This document shows positions 47,281 through 58,549 of a DNA stretch of 64,000 nucleotides, one piece after another. Both the position numbers and the translations under genes were made by a program. This stretch comes from Monodelphis domestica. Lineage: Eukaryota > Chordata > Mammalia > Didelphimorphia > Didelphidae. Location of the stretch: assembly GCF_027887165.1 (NCBI RefSeq), contig NC_077227.1, positions 83,350,930 to 83,414,929 of the forward strand, read 5' to 3'. The notes beneath the pieces are model-generated. The model worked only from the letters and a program-made list of their open reading frames with translations, had not been told where the DNA came from and made no database searches. Numbering within the stretch: position 1 is the stretch's first letter; each line of letters opens with the position of its first letter.

Positions 47281-48054
47281 AGAAAACTCCTGTAATGACA
47301 AGGTAATGGAATTATTATTGCAGTGAATCACAAATGTAATGAGCAATCCTAGTTGGTCTTTGGCAATAGGTGTTTACAATTATAGTGCAGAAAATGTGTA
47401 TTGTCTTTCCCATGAACAGATAAAATTATTTAGCTATTAATAAGATTTAGTAAAATATTTGTATTTTGCCAGACTGAAGTGTCAGTTCTTGAATAAAGCA
47501 TTGTTATAATGGGAAACCCTAACTAAGGGATATAAGTAAGGAAATTTAAATGGAGGTTAACTAGAAACTTACATTTAATACAAACAAAGCAAAATGAATA
47601 CATTTTGATATTCAACATGCTTGTTTTTGAGAATTCTTTAAAAAGATACTTCTCTCTTGTATATATTTTAATAACATATACTAATCACAGTGTATGGGCT
47701 AAAAATAATTAACAACTTTGAACTCATACTCAACAAAAAAAGCGGAAACCTTTGGAAATTCCAAAGTAAAGGAAAACATAGTGGTTGATTTAAAATTTTT
47801 TCTTCAAAAATACAACCTTTCTGTTGGCAACAAATATAAATTAGAGTTTATCAGGTGGCCCAGTGTTCCCCAACTATTGGCGCAGGAAATTTTTAGAAGC
47901 CCTCATCATTCCCAGTTATTCTTTTTCTGTTTTTTTCTTTGCTATGCACTTTAAATATTGGAAATTTAGATCCTGGTTATGTGAAAAAGAATAAAGTGTA
48001 TATGCGTGGAGGGGAAGTTAGAATAGCATCATACATTTTAAAAACTTAATCTGA

Positions 48055-48279
48055 GGGGGGAGCTGGGTAGCTCAGTGGATTGAGAGCCAGGCCTAGAGAT
48101 GGGAGGTCCTAGGTTCAAATCTGGCCTCAGACACTTCCCAGCTGTGTGCCCCTGGGCAAGTCACTTGACCCCCATTGCCTAGCCCTTACCACTCTTCTGC
48201 CTTGGAGCCAATACACAGTATTGACTCCAAGACAGAAGGTATGGGTTTATTAAAAAAAAACAACAAAAAAAAACCCCAC
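48055..48279 (+). repeat. SINE1/WSINE1-type SINE, full length
   Basis: Very well-kept copy: 'gtagctcagtggattgagag', 'tcctaggttcaaatctggcc', 'cctgggcaagtcacttgacc', 'tgcctagcccttaccactct', 'agtattgactccaagacaga' and an A-rich tail. A near-exact target duplication flanks it (aacttaatctga at 48043-48054; aactgaatctga at 48280-48291). Likely among the younger SINEs here. Confidence 0.95.
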
Positions 48280-49821
48280 AACTGAATCTGAAAATTAAAT
48301 GTAAATCTATGTAGATATAAGTATACTAAATACAACTACATGTGTGTGTGTTTGTGTATAATTAATGCCAAAGGACTAATTAAAAATAATGCACAAGTGT
48401 TTATTCATTTTGTTGTCCTTTTCAGGTGCTTTCTAATTCATCAAGAGAGTAATAGAAAACACAAAGGATAATTTATCACATTATTAAGGACCAATTTTGA
48501 TGTTAACAACCCTATCCCTTAATAAAGAAGTAATCAATTATAGCTTTTTCATTATTACACTGAAAAGACAATATGAACTAACACAAGTGTAATCCATTAA
48601 TTTATTAAACAGAAGTGGGCATATATGTTTCGGTCAGTTCAATTACTGTCTTCATAAGTATTTAAAATACTTAGATATGAAGCTAGGAAAAACCCTTCAT
48701 TGCATCTTACAGATGGTTGAAAAAAAGTCAAGATGCAGATTGGTTAAGAGCAGTTGAATTCCCCACCTCTCAAAATTCAAAATGATTTTATTCTGAAACA
48801 TTAGTTCTCAAACTTTAAATCACTGAAGTCAAGATCAGCTAGTTATCTGGAACAATATGTTGGAAGGAAGGGTTCATTCTAGAATCCTTACATGTTAACT
48901 GAGAATGGAAGGAGAAAAAAAAGAGGTAAAGAACAAGGCAAATTAGAAGAGTCCCAGGAGACAGAATGGTCACTTGAAAGGAAGGTGGAAGAGGATTGGA
49001 AAACAAGATGTATACAACTTGCAAAGTGGGAAGTCAGGCCAAAGAAGGTGCACTGAAGCCCCATTTGTGCTTAAAGGAAGAACAATGTATTTAAATCAGC
49101 TTTTATGATTCCTAAGGGGTTATACCTTCCACTTTGAAAAACTCTGAATTCTTTTGGCAGAGTTGATTAAGGTTATGACAGGGTCTGGACTTACTTGCCT
49201 CAAAGAAATTATTGTAATTGCTACTGATTACTTGAAACATTTATCTTTAAATTGGCTAAAGGTAGACACCAACTCATTGGAACTGGAAAGAAGAAAGGAA
49301 GTCCCCAAAGGAGCAAGAATGAAGGCTGTAATAGATGACCCAGACATTTTTAGTACCTGAAATCTCCACATGTTCTCAATAACTAAAAATACCCATGAAT
49401 CCCCAAAGAATAAATGAGAGGGAAGGTAGCCAGGAAAGCCAATTAAGGCCAGGACCATATGGAATGGAATATTATACTTCTTTTTCCATTTGTTGCCTAG
49501 CATCTGATAGAAGATAGTTTCTTTTATATATATATAATACTTCATACTTGCTCTAAAGATAAAAACAAAAAACTTTTAAAAAGTTTGGTACCTAATAAGC
49601 TTTGGGTTCTTCCCCTCTACATTCTCTATTTTCTCTTTTAGGCATAACCTTTTCCCTACCTCTCTTATGTTATGCTAAATAAGAAACAAAACCAGCAAAT
49701 ATGGAAACATTTTGTGTGTAGCTCATTTGGAGTTTATTTTTATACCTGAAAAATATTTTTACTACATCTAAATTTGTATTATCCCAATTTTAGAATAAGT
49801 TCCAAGAGAATAAAAAACACC

Positions 49822-50033
49822 GGGGTGGGGGTGGGGGGGCAGCTAGGTAGGCTCAGTGGATAGAAAGACAGTCTTAGAGACAGGAGGTCCTAGGTTCAAA
49901 TGTGGCCTCAGACACTTCCTAGTTGTGTGACCCTGGGCAAGTCACTTAACCCCCATTGCCTAGTCCTTACCATTCTTCTGCCTTGGAACCAATACATAGT
50001 ATTGATTCCAAGACAGAAGGTATGGGTTTTAAA
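49822..50033 (+). repeat. SINE1/WSINE1-type SINE, full length
   Basis: Begins in a G-rich run, then 'taggctcagtggatagaaag', 'tcctaggttcaaatgtggcc', 'ttgtgtgaccctgggcaagt' and 'gtattgattccaagacagaa', with a T/A tail. A target duplication of about 10 bases is likely (aaaaaacacc on the left, aaaaaacaacc on the right). Confidence 0.92.
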
Positions 50034-50771
50034 AAAACAACCGCATTTCATTTAATTACATGAAACAGCTAGCATATGCATAAGGTTTATCATTATTTCC
50101 ATTTTTTCATAAACCTTTTTTCCTCTACTTTCCCTAGAGCCCAATTTTTTCCAAATCCTTTTCATGTCAATAACCTTATGACAGCACACTGAGCCCCATT
50201 TCTTGAAGGTGTTTCAGTCATATTTCATAATTCTATATTCCAGAAAAGAAATAGTTTTTAAGAAAGAAAGTTTCAAAATAAGATCTGGTGGGTGAGTTTG
50301 AGTATTAATTTTTCTAGAAACTTTATAAAAATTCAACCTTAGTCATAGCCATCTCAATCATATTAAACAGACTGACAGAACATAAAAATAAGCAGTAGAA
50401 TATTGAAATGAGGGGGAAGAAGGAAAGGAAAACATTATTGCTTCCCCCCAACCATGTGTTGTCACCAGAGATGGAGGAATTATGTAAGTCAATATATTTT
50501 TGCTCTTTTACTTAATCATGGTCAAATGGGTAAGTTCCCTTCCCCCTTCTCAAACGATTAGAATAAAGACTTAAAAGCATTTGAATATATGTTTATATGT
50601 TCTGAATCAGAGGCACAGAAAAGTGTTTATGATTCTCAAGTACACTACAAAGTGGCTATAGGAAAACATGCTAGGCCAAATCATGGATTCTATTTAAAAT
50701 GGCTCCCTGGGATTCATACATATGAAAAGATTTAAATATACCATGTTCAAATTTGAAAAAGCTTCTCTTAC

Positions 50772-50974
50772 CCAACTTTGGAAATACTATTAAGTATTCT
50801 GCATTGCACTGAGGACATGCCACTCGTGCTGTGCTATTTCCTCTTTGTTTTTCATCTACCCAGCGTTGTAGACAAGCTTGGTGAACCCATTTTGTAGATC
50901 CTCTGCACCTGCATGGTCTCACCCACTCTGCTGTTCGGTCATCTTCATCAGTAGCAAAACATACCCAGCAACTT
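50772..50974 (-). CDS. MARCHF5: MARCHF5 exon 2 (RING-CH domain)
   Basis: This 203-base exon encodes residues 13-79, plus the last base of Arg12 and the first base of Gly80. It carries the whole RING-CH (RINGv) zinc domain, C4HC3 order: Cys14, Cys17, Cys33, Cys35, His43, Cys46, Cys65, Cys68 (SCWVCF, RPCRCRG, WVHQAC, ACPQC). This domain recruits the E2 enzyme. In MARCHF5 it drives ubiquitination of mitochondrial outer-membrane proteins and fission/fusion factors such as DRP1, MFN1 and MiD49. Acceptor 'aatttatag', donor gtaaga. The upstream in-frame Met of the open frame (MGFILIYR) is intronic, not the start. Exon 1 (human MPDQALQQMLDR) lies outside the window. Confidence 0.99.
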
Positions 50975-51149
50975 CTATAAATTAAAATAAAACCCATACA
51001 TTAGAATATTAGCAAGAATGGTACCAAAATACTAAAAATTCTTTATCCTGAAAAATGTAACAGGTGTATCTAACACAATGAATAAGAACTTAGTAAATGA
51101 TAAATAATTAGCATAATGAACAAATTCATGTCTTAGTACTCTAAATCAA

Positions 51150-51320
51150 TTCAAACATTTAATATGCATTTACCAAGTAAAAGGCTCTTTGTTAGGCACT
51201 GGGTAGTTACAAAGATGGGAAAAAAAATACCATAACAACACAGTCATTGCTCTCAAGAAGTTTACAATCTAGTTGGAGGAGAGGATAATATGTATAAGCA
51301 AAAAAGTAGTAACAATAAAA
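51150..51320 (+). repeat. Old interspersed repeat of the 'caagcatttattaag' type
   Basis: 'aatatgcatttaccaagtaa', 'gttaggcactgggtagttac' and 'ctcaagaagtttacaatcta' follow the pattern of the copy at 35820-35965. Confidence 0.5.
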
Positions 51321-51339
51321 GCTATTATTATTATTATTA

Positions 51340-51455
51340 GCTCAGAGGAGCTAAATAAGTTATGAAAGGTGTCACATCTAAAGGGGAAGTTGAAATTTGA
51401 ACTGAGGTTTACTAATTACAATTCCAACATTCATTTTACTATACCAGGCTGCATG
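51340..51455 (-). repeat. MIR-type fragment (antisense)
   Basis: 'aggggaagttgaaatttgaa' and 'cattttactataccaggctg' fit the antisense MIR end. Short. Confidence 0.5.
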
Positions 51456-51459
51456 ATCA

Positions 51460-51670
51460 TTTAAAAAAAGTGAAACCTTTCATCATTCCTTTCCATAGCA
51501 CTTATCCTTTAAATTTTTTAAAATCAGCAAAAGTTTGCCTTCTCCTCTCTACCCTCAAACTAAGAAAAAACAAAACCTGTTACAAACATTTAGTCAAGCA
51601 AAACAAATTCTTGCATTAGCCATGTCCAAGAAACCCCAAACAAAAAACATATCAACTTGAACTGTTTCCC
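51460..51670 (-). repeat. L1 3'UTR fragment (antisense)
   Basis: 'gtcaagcaaaacaaattctt', 'gcattagccatgtccaagaa' match the antisense L1 text also seen near 58.39 kb ('agtcaagcaaaacaaatcga'). Confidence 0.65.
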
Positions 51671-52284
51671 AGGACAATTATTTTTGCCGTGAGATACCTT
51701 TCATTTTCTTTTAGTCTTTTCAATTAGTTTTATTATTTCTAGAATACCCAGGTCTTGAAGGACTTTGGGTTTGAACTACTGAAACAATCTGTCTACAAAA
51801 CACAGTGACATACTTCTGAATATTTAAGAGAAAAAGATTCATTTACAATGATGTTAGAAATACTGTAAATTTTTAATTATTGTGTTAGTGGGATGGTTAT
51901 GTCTTTAAGGTTTGTTCTTGTTCTTGACTTTGTAGCCAATTCCCTTTTTGATTAACATTATCAGAGGATGAATGGAAAAAGTAAAAGGTTTATAAATCTA
52001 AGCCAATTTCTACTTAGTGTCTTTTCTTCTTTAGAAGATACAATATTTATATAGTATGGAATGGTTTCATTGATCTAAAAAATTCAAATTAGAAGACAAA
52101 AACTTAAGAAATGTCCAGCAATATCTCGAACTATCTAACATCAGTAACTGGAGGCAGATAATTGTATAGGGGGAGAAAAAAATTGCTAATTAAAGCTGAA
52201 GTTAATGCCACTTAATGTGAGATAACAGAAAGATTTAACCATAGAAGAGATTCATACTTAGGATGATCACAATTTACACAGAAA

Positions 52285-52445
52285 TTAAATAATTTTTAAG
52301 CTGGAAAGGTCCTTAGAAAATCCATTCCCTTCTTTTTTTAATTGGTAAGGAAAGGGAGGTGTAAGCAGATTAAGGAACTTGCCCAACGTCAGACTAACAT
52401 AATTGGGACTGGAATCCAGGTTTTATAACCTACTTCACTTCCTTT
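52285..52445 (-). repeat. MIR-type SINE (antisense)
   Basis: 'gctggaaaggtccttagaaa', 'aggaacttgcccaacgtcag' and 'gactggaatccaggttttat' mark an antisense MIR. Confidence 0.75.
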
Positions 52446-53092
52446 CTGGTTTCACAAGCTCCTTATGAAGATATTGTCATTCTCGGCTTCCGAAAGACTA
52501 CTACTATATGAAGATATACAACGCTACTCTTCTCACAACCTCCCATCCCCCAACTCCCATCCTAGTTTCTTTTGAATAAAGCATGCTCTTATAGTACTAA
52601 TACTAGAAGCTCAAATTTGCCTTCTTAGTTAGGATCTTTACTTCATTTGCTTTTTGCTTATGCTTTGTGCACCTATGCATAAATATCTAAAGGTATGGAT
52701 TTCACTGACTCCTTTCTTGGTTTCTATCTCTTGTGAACATCTGCATGCCTTTACTGTTTTCTTCTCCTTAACACTTTAACTTTTCTCTATTGCAGACACG
52801 GGTAACTTGGATATATTTTTCCTTTAAAAGTCCTTTTGGTTTTACCTGCAAGATTCCAGGCAAATGCATTAACAACACTTTACTACATGCTCTTCATCCC
52901 GGTTATGAGTCTATCATTCTTCTTTTTGAAACCATGGCCTAGAGAACCAAATGACTTTCTTAGACATCATTTTCTTAACCATTTATTCAATTTCTGAACC
53001 ATATATTCTTAATTCCTTGTCTTCAAGGGTGACAATGAGACTACCACCTAAGGTATTCAGTTCTTGCCTATTAATAATCTAGCAATGTCTTT

Positions 53093-55649
53093 TTAAATAT
53101 ATATATCTTTTTATTTTATTTTAATTTTTATTTAGAATATTTTCCCATGGTTACATGTTTCATGATTTTAGCCCCCCCCCCCTTTCCTCCCCTCTCTTCC
53201 AAAGCTGACAAACAGTTCCACTGGGTTACATATATCATTGTTCAAAACCTATTTCCATGTTATTCATATTTGCAGTAGAGCAATCCTTTAACATCAAAAC
53301 TGTAAACACATCCCTACCACAGTATGTAATCAATCATATATTTTCCTAATGCATTTCTGGTTCCTAAGTTCTTTCCATTCATATTAAGTGTTATGATTAC
53401 TGTGTATTGCCCTCCATCATATTATCCCCTTTAGATCCTGCTCTATTCCCTTTCATTCTATTCCTCCTTACCAGTATTTTGCTTTTTGTTACCCCCCCAA
53501 TTCCCTCCTTTCCTTCATTTACTCCCCTTCTACTTCTCTGTAGGGTAAGATAGAATTCTATGCCCTACTGAGTATACTTGTTTTTCCCTCTCTGAGCCAG
53601 TTACAAAGAGTAAAGTTTAAGCATTGCATATTACCACCCTTACCCTCCCCTCTCTGTATTGATTTTTCTCGCCTTTTTAATATAATTTACCCTATTCTTT
53701 CTCTCCCTTCCCTTTTCTCTCAGTGCAACCCTCTCAGTCCTTGACTGATTTTTGTCATTCATATTCCTACATGTTGTTCTATATCATCACATTTACATTT
53801 ATATCATTATAAAAATCATATCATATAATCAGCTTACTTTCCCACCTTCTTTCTGAGTAAATTCCTTCTATCTTCTCTACTACTGAGAATAATTTCTGAG
53901 AATTATAGAAATCCTCTTTCCATGCAGACATATAAATATTTTCACCTTAATGAGTACCTTAAATTTTCTTTCTTATTTACCTTTCTGGGCTTCTCTTGTG
54001 TCTTATATTTGGCCTTCAAATTTTTTGTTTAGGTCTGGCTTATTTCTCAGGAATGCTTGGAAATCTTCTATCTTATTGAATGACCATTTCCCCACCCTGA
54101 AAGAGTATACTAAGTTTTGCTAGATAGGTGGCTCTGTGTTGTAAACCCAAATCTTTCACCTTTCTGAATATCATATTCCATGCCTTCTGATCCTTTAATG
54201 TAGAAGCCACTAGGTCCTGAGTGATCCTGATAAGTTGTCAATTGAGGATTTCTTTCTGGAGGCGATCTGTGAATTCTTTCAATTTTATTTTCTTGTTCAA
54301 GGATCTCTGGGCAGTTATCTTTGATAATTTCTTGTAATATGACACCCAAGATTTTTTCTTCTTAATGGCTTTCAGGTAATCCAATAATTTTCAGACCATC
54401 TCTGCTAGATCTGTTTTCTAGGTCAGTTTTTTTCTGTAAGTTATTTCATGTTTCCTTCTTCCCCCCTCCCCCATCCCTTTGATCCTGCTTTGTTTCTTGA
54501 TTTCTCATGGAATCATTAGTTTCTAGATGGTCAATTCTGAGTTTTAAGGCCTGGTTTTCCTCTGTCAATTTTTGGTTGTTTTCATTTGGCCCGTTTCTTC
54601 TTGCAACACTTTCATTTCTCTTCCTCACTTTTCTTCTACCTCTAATAACTGGTTTTTGAAGTCTTTTTTGGGCTCTTCCAGAATCTGTGTCCAATCCATA
54701 TTTTTCTTTTGGACTTTAGGTGTTTCCTTTACTTTCACTGTCCCCTTCTGTATCAATACCTCTGTCTCCATAAAGTCTTTAGTTAGGTGCCTTTTTGATT
54801 GTTTGCTCTTTTTTTCCTATCTAATTATAGGTAGGCTCTGTTTTCTGAAAAGTTGGGGTGCCCTCTTCAACTTCAGTCTTTCCTTGATGTTATTTTTCAG
54901 CTCATTTTCTGGGTTTTTACTATTTTACCAGATAGCCTGAGGGCTAAGAGCTCTGAGAGTTCTCTCCTTGTGCTGATTCAGTTGACCCTTGAGATGCTGA
55001 TAGCTTAAAGACTTTCCTCAGGCTTAGGTGTAAGCTTTTGATCTCAGTATGAACTTGATCAGGTCAGGTGCTGATCAGATTCTAGCTCCAGGCTTAGGCT
55101 CACCTTTTTGGTCTCAAGGTGTTCTTGATTCAATCAGGTACACCCTTGATTGCCCTGTCCTGGAGTTCCACCCTTAGTTTTGGGCAAAAAGATCCCGGGG
55201 AGGCTCCCCCTGAGAACTGTGTCCTCACCCCAAGCCCTGACTGGGATTCCTGACTTCGCTCTATGTCCACTTGGATCATCCCCCTTCAGCCCAGATTGTA
55301 ATTTCAAGGGAGAGTTAGTTGGCTTGGACCTCTATTTGCCCTACAAGATATTAGTGAGAGCAGATGTGTGGGGCAGTGGGTGGTTTGCTCTTGGCTTGCC
55401 CTTCACTTGCTGCTATGTCTCCTGCTAGCTCTGCTCCCTTCTCACCTCAATTCCCCAGATGATCTCTGCCTACCTTTTGGGTTTTTCTTTTTTTAAAGGT
55501 TGTTTCCTTCTGTTTCTTTGTTGGTTGTTTCACTCCTGTATTCATTTTGTGGCGATATTTTACTCTTGGTAGGAGAGGATTTTCATGGTGAAATGGTGAA
55601 CTGCTGCTGCCCTAGTTATTCCATCTTGGCTCCATCCTCCCCACCCCCC
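53093..55649 (-). mobile_element. HAL1-like half-LINE, near full length
   Basis: A minus-strand element of about 2.56 kb. The 5' end is at the right ('ggatggagccaagatggaat'), then ORF1, then a 3' region that ends in an A-rich tail (53093-53130 read antisense). ORF1 pieces are readable: a coiled-coil part at 54446-54694 (NNQKLTEENQALKLRIDHLE) and an L1 ORF1 domain part at 54110-54349 (LQEIIKDNCPEILEQENKIE, IHRSPPERNPQ). They lie in different frames and are separated, so ORF1 is no longer intact. No reverse transcriptase or endonuclease is present, which defines half-L1s. Probable imperfect target duplication agcaatgtctt (53081-53091) and agcaatggttt (55650-55660). Confidence 0.75.
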
Positions 55650-55914
55650 AGCAATGGTTTCTAAGTTTCTACTGGCAGTATTATTTGCACCTTCACAAAT
55701 TATTTGCAGTGGGTAATAGATTGATAAGTACTGGGGGAGCTTCTTTGTTAAGTCTTGGGCAAAAGAGCATGAAATACAGAAGTCCTCTTAACAGAAGTGA
55801 TCTGCATGACAAATATCCACTTCAATACTCCTCAGCCAGTATTGAACCAGTCAGCATTATTCATCTCTTTTCCCTGTGATCCTTATTGAATAATGAGATA
55901 TTGCCATACACAAT

Positions 55915-56085
55915 TGGAAATCATACTGGCTTGGGCATCAGAGACCCTGGATTCAAATTCTGCCTTTGTCACTACTTGTGTGACAGTCATTTAAATCTCT
56001 TGGCTTCTTGTTCATTAGTAAAATGAAGGTGTTGGCTTAGTCTCTTGAGTTCTATTCTATTAAAATCTATGACCCTAATGTCCTC
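55915..56085 (+). repeat. MIR-type SINE
   Basis: 'gggcatcagagaccctggat', 'tcaaattctgcctttgtcac', 'attagtaaaatgaaggtgtt' and 'gttctattctattaaaatct' give MIR order in sense. Confidence 0.75.
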
Positions 56086-56099
56086 TTTCCTAAATTACC

Positions 56100-56535
56100 T
56101 TCATTTATTTTGTATTTATACCGCTTATACTTGTCTACAATACTTGGTACATTGTAGGCACTTGATAAATACCTATTATTGATCAATCATATGGTCATTA
56201 TGCTTTCCTTTCTAAAACACCTTCCAATTATTTTATTTTTTAATCTGTATATAGACAGTTTCCTCTTCCTAACTTTCCTATAACTATCGGGGGCACTACC
56301 AAATGCCCAGTCACCTAGGCTTACAACCTAAATGTAATCCTTAACTCCTCACTCTTTCACCCTACCCCAAACCCCATATCCAATTTGTTGGCCAGTCCTA
56401 TTGATTCTACCTCAACAACTTCTCTTGGGGGGGGGGGTGTCCCATTTTCTCTTCTGACACTTCTACCACTTTGACCCAGGCCTTCATCAGAGTGCCTGTT
56501 TCAGAGTAGGGACTTCATATAAGCTTTTGACTTGT
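56100..56535 (+). repeat. L2 LINE fragments
   Basis: 56100-56200 has the L2 3' end ('acattgtaggcacttgataa'). 56325-56535 has upstream L2 text ('cctattgattctacctcaac', 'gacccaggccttcatcagag') and a polyG run at 56428-56437. They are separate pieces in the same orientation. Confidence 0.55.
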
Positions 56536-57264
56536 TCATTTAACAATGGCAGAACTGGCTTTGGAACCTAGGGCTTTGGACCACCCCACAAGTTTTAGTC
56601 AAGTGAGAATTCACAGATTTGCTTGTCTGGAAATACTTAAAGATTTTGGTCATTTTAAATTTAAACGAAAGGATATAATAGTGCGAATCAGTTAATCCTT
56701 CTGTTCCTAGACTTCACAAAGTCTAAGGATTTGGATACCAGGATAGTCCCAAGAGTTGACAGAATCATTTCATTAGCTCTAGAAAAGCTAAAAAATTTCT
56801 ATCATTATCACCTGCCAATTGGAGGCTTAGCTGAAAGACACAAACAAAACTATTTGTATTGGAGTATGTGCTTATGACAACTTTTCTATTTTTTCAACTG
56901 GAACAAAACATGACTTTAATTCTACTACTTAACTATGCTATTTCTTAAATAACCTAAAGATGTTGACCCATGTGAAATAAAGGAGTTAACTTCAAATTCC
57001 TCTCACTGATGATCTGAGTATTGTAAATGATTTGTTATAATCAATCAAACCAGGATTTACTCAATCTCCCACTAAGCCATTCATTCTAAGTCAAGTTAAA
57101 GCAGAAGCAGGTTAGATAGCATCAGCAGGTAACTCAAAAGAGGTTTGGTAAAATAAAAGTCTTCAAGATTAATAGGCTGAAGAAAAGTATGACCTGATTT
57201 AGTGACTACCAACAAAAAAATAATTATACAAGGACAAGAAAAGAGTAAAAAATTATTCAAAAAT

Positions 57265-57800
57265 TTAAAGTCTATGGCACTTCCAGAATGGTGTTAACAC
57301 AGACAAAAATGGGGAAATCAGAATGGTATACAGAATCATTTTGGACATGCTGAGTTTGAGGTGATAGTGCTAGATCTAAGTAGAAAATCCAGCTGACAGT
57401 GGAATATATATAACTAGAACCTAGGTAAAAGTTAAAGCCCAAAGTTATAAAAGTTGAGATAATAGTCGAAGCCATGACAATGTAACTCTTTTCAAAGAAG
57501 AAAATGTAAAAGAAATATTGAAAAAGAATCAACAACTAAGTCTACAGAAGGCTATAATTAGAAGACAGGGAGGAGAATGAGTATCTGAAGAGATAAGGGA
57601 AAAAAAAAAGAACCTTTGATGTCAAGGGAAGAAACAAATTTGAAAAAAGATCAGGTAGGCAAGATGTCAATTAGGAGTCAAGGAGAAAAAAGAATAAAGT
57701 TAAGTTCACTGAAACTGGCACCAAAAAAAAAAAAGAGGGTGGGCACCAAGATTTTTAGTGACCTTCAGGTCTGGTTGAGAGGGAGACTAACAACTTAATT
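57265..57800 (+). repeat. Old unnamed long repeat
   Basis: 'tttggacatgctgagtttga', 'ggtgatagtgctagatctaa', 'tcaattaggagtcaaggaga' and 'gtgaccttcaggtctggttg' appear in the order of the downstream part of the long repeat at 25390-26215. The copies overlap in the middle, so the window samples most of the element. Confidence 0.5.
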
Positions 57801-57841
57801 ACAGAGAGTAAAGAGAAAAAAAGAAGCAGCAAACATAGTTC

Positions 57842-57843
<2 letters not shown>

Positions 57844-57892
<49 letters not shown>
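57844..57892 (+). repeat. (AT)n microsatellite
   Basis: About 49 bases of pure alternating AT, the longest dinucleotide run in the window. Likely polymorphic. Confidence 0.97.
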
Positions 57893-57895
<3 letters not shown>

Positions 57896-58137
57896 GCAAT
57901 CAAAGACTTACAAACAAGATAGTATTTGAGAGGGTAGAGATGAAGGTTTCTTTTTTTATTTACATAAATTTTTAAGATTCTTAAACAACACAAAAAAGAG
58001 GAACATTTCCACATCAAAGTAAAAGAGAAAGAGGATTATATATAAAACTATATTACATATAGCTTGTTTTTTTAAAACTATAGGTATGACTTCCTTGCCT
58101 GAACGTCCTTCTAAAGGTCCTTTTTTTGTTTTCTGGG

Positions 58138-58275
58138 GATTTTTTTTTAACCCTTACATTCCACCTTAGAATCAATGCTGTGTATAGGTTCCAAGGCAGA
58201 AAAGCAGTAAAGACTAGGCAACTGGAGTTGTGACTTGCCCAGGGTCACACAACCAGAAGTATCTAAGGTCAGATT
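58138..58275 (-). repeat. SINE1/WSINE1-type SINE, partial
   Basis: Antisense: oligo-T, 'acattccaccttagaatcaa', 'gacttgcccagggtcacaca', 'aaggtcagatttgaaccca'. The head is missing. Confidence 0.8.
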
Positions 58276-58549
58276 TGAACCCAAAGTATGTTATAAATTC
58301 TTTTCTTCCTTTGTAATCTTTTTTGGAAAACACTAGTATCACTAACTTCTCCCTTTCCAAAGAAAAAAGATGAACAAAATGTGTAACAAATAAGCAGTCA
58401 AGCAAAACAAATCGAATCATTGGTTATATCCAAAAAGTGTATGTCTCATCCTGTATTTGTGTCTATTACTTCTCTGGCAGGAGGTGGATAGCATGCGTCA
58501 TCATTTATCCATTGGAATTATAGTTAAACCTTCATTGGTCAGAATTCTT
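58276..58549 (-). repeat. Older L1 3'UTR, left part (split by insertion)
   Basis: 'agtcaagcaaaacaaatcga', 'gtatgtctcatcctgtattt' and 'caggaggtggatagcatgcg' are antisense L1 3' text. It continues at 59883 after a younger L1 insertion, with the 14-base duplication 'tggtcagaattctt' at 58536-58549. Confidence 0.8.

Larger units (their letters stand above)
26481..50771 (-). other. MARCHF5: MARCHF5 intron 2
   Basis: A 24.3 kb intron with donor gtaaga and acceptor ttatag. It is packed with old repeats, listed separately. Stretches without anything I can name include 26500-27700, 31400-32600, 39600-39900, 44050-45230, 46810-48040 and 48300-49800. Confidence 0.9.

Noticed and set aside
48055-48279. 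tRNA gene, from A/B-box-like text in SINEs
   Set aside because: The B-box-like 'ggttcaaatc' belongs to tRNA-derived SINEs. No cloverleaf with an anticodon arm is evident, and target duplications show retroposition.
50671-50997. Open frame of 108 codons starting MGFILIYRSCWVC as a complete short RING protein
   Set aside because: The first seven residues and the last 30 or so are intronic read-through. Splice sites at 50974 and 50772 fit the MARCHF5 gene structure and the downstream exons complete the protein.
54446-54694. Coiled-coil open frame as a host gene
   Set aside because: The lysine/glutamate-rich coiled coil and the downstream ORF1 domain piece match LINE ORF1 and lie in a HAL1-like element.
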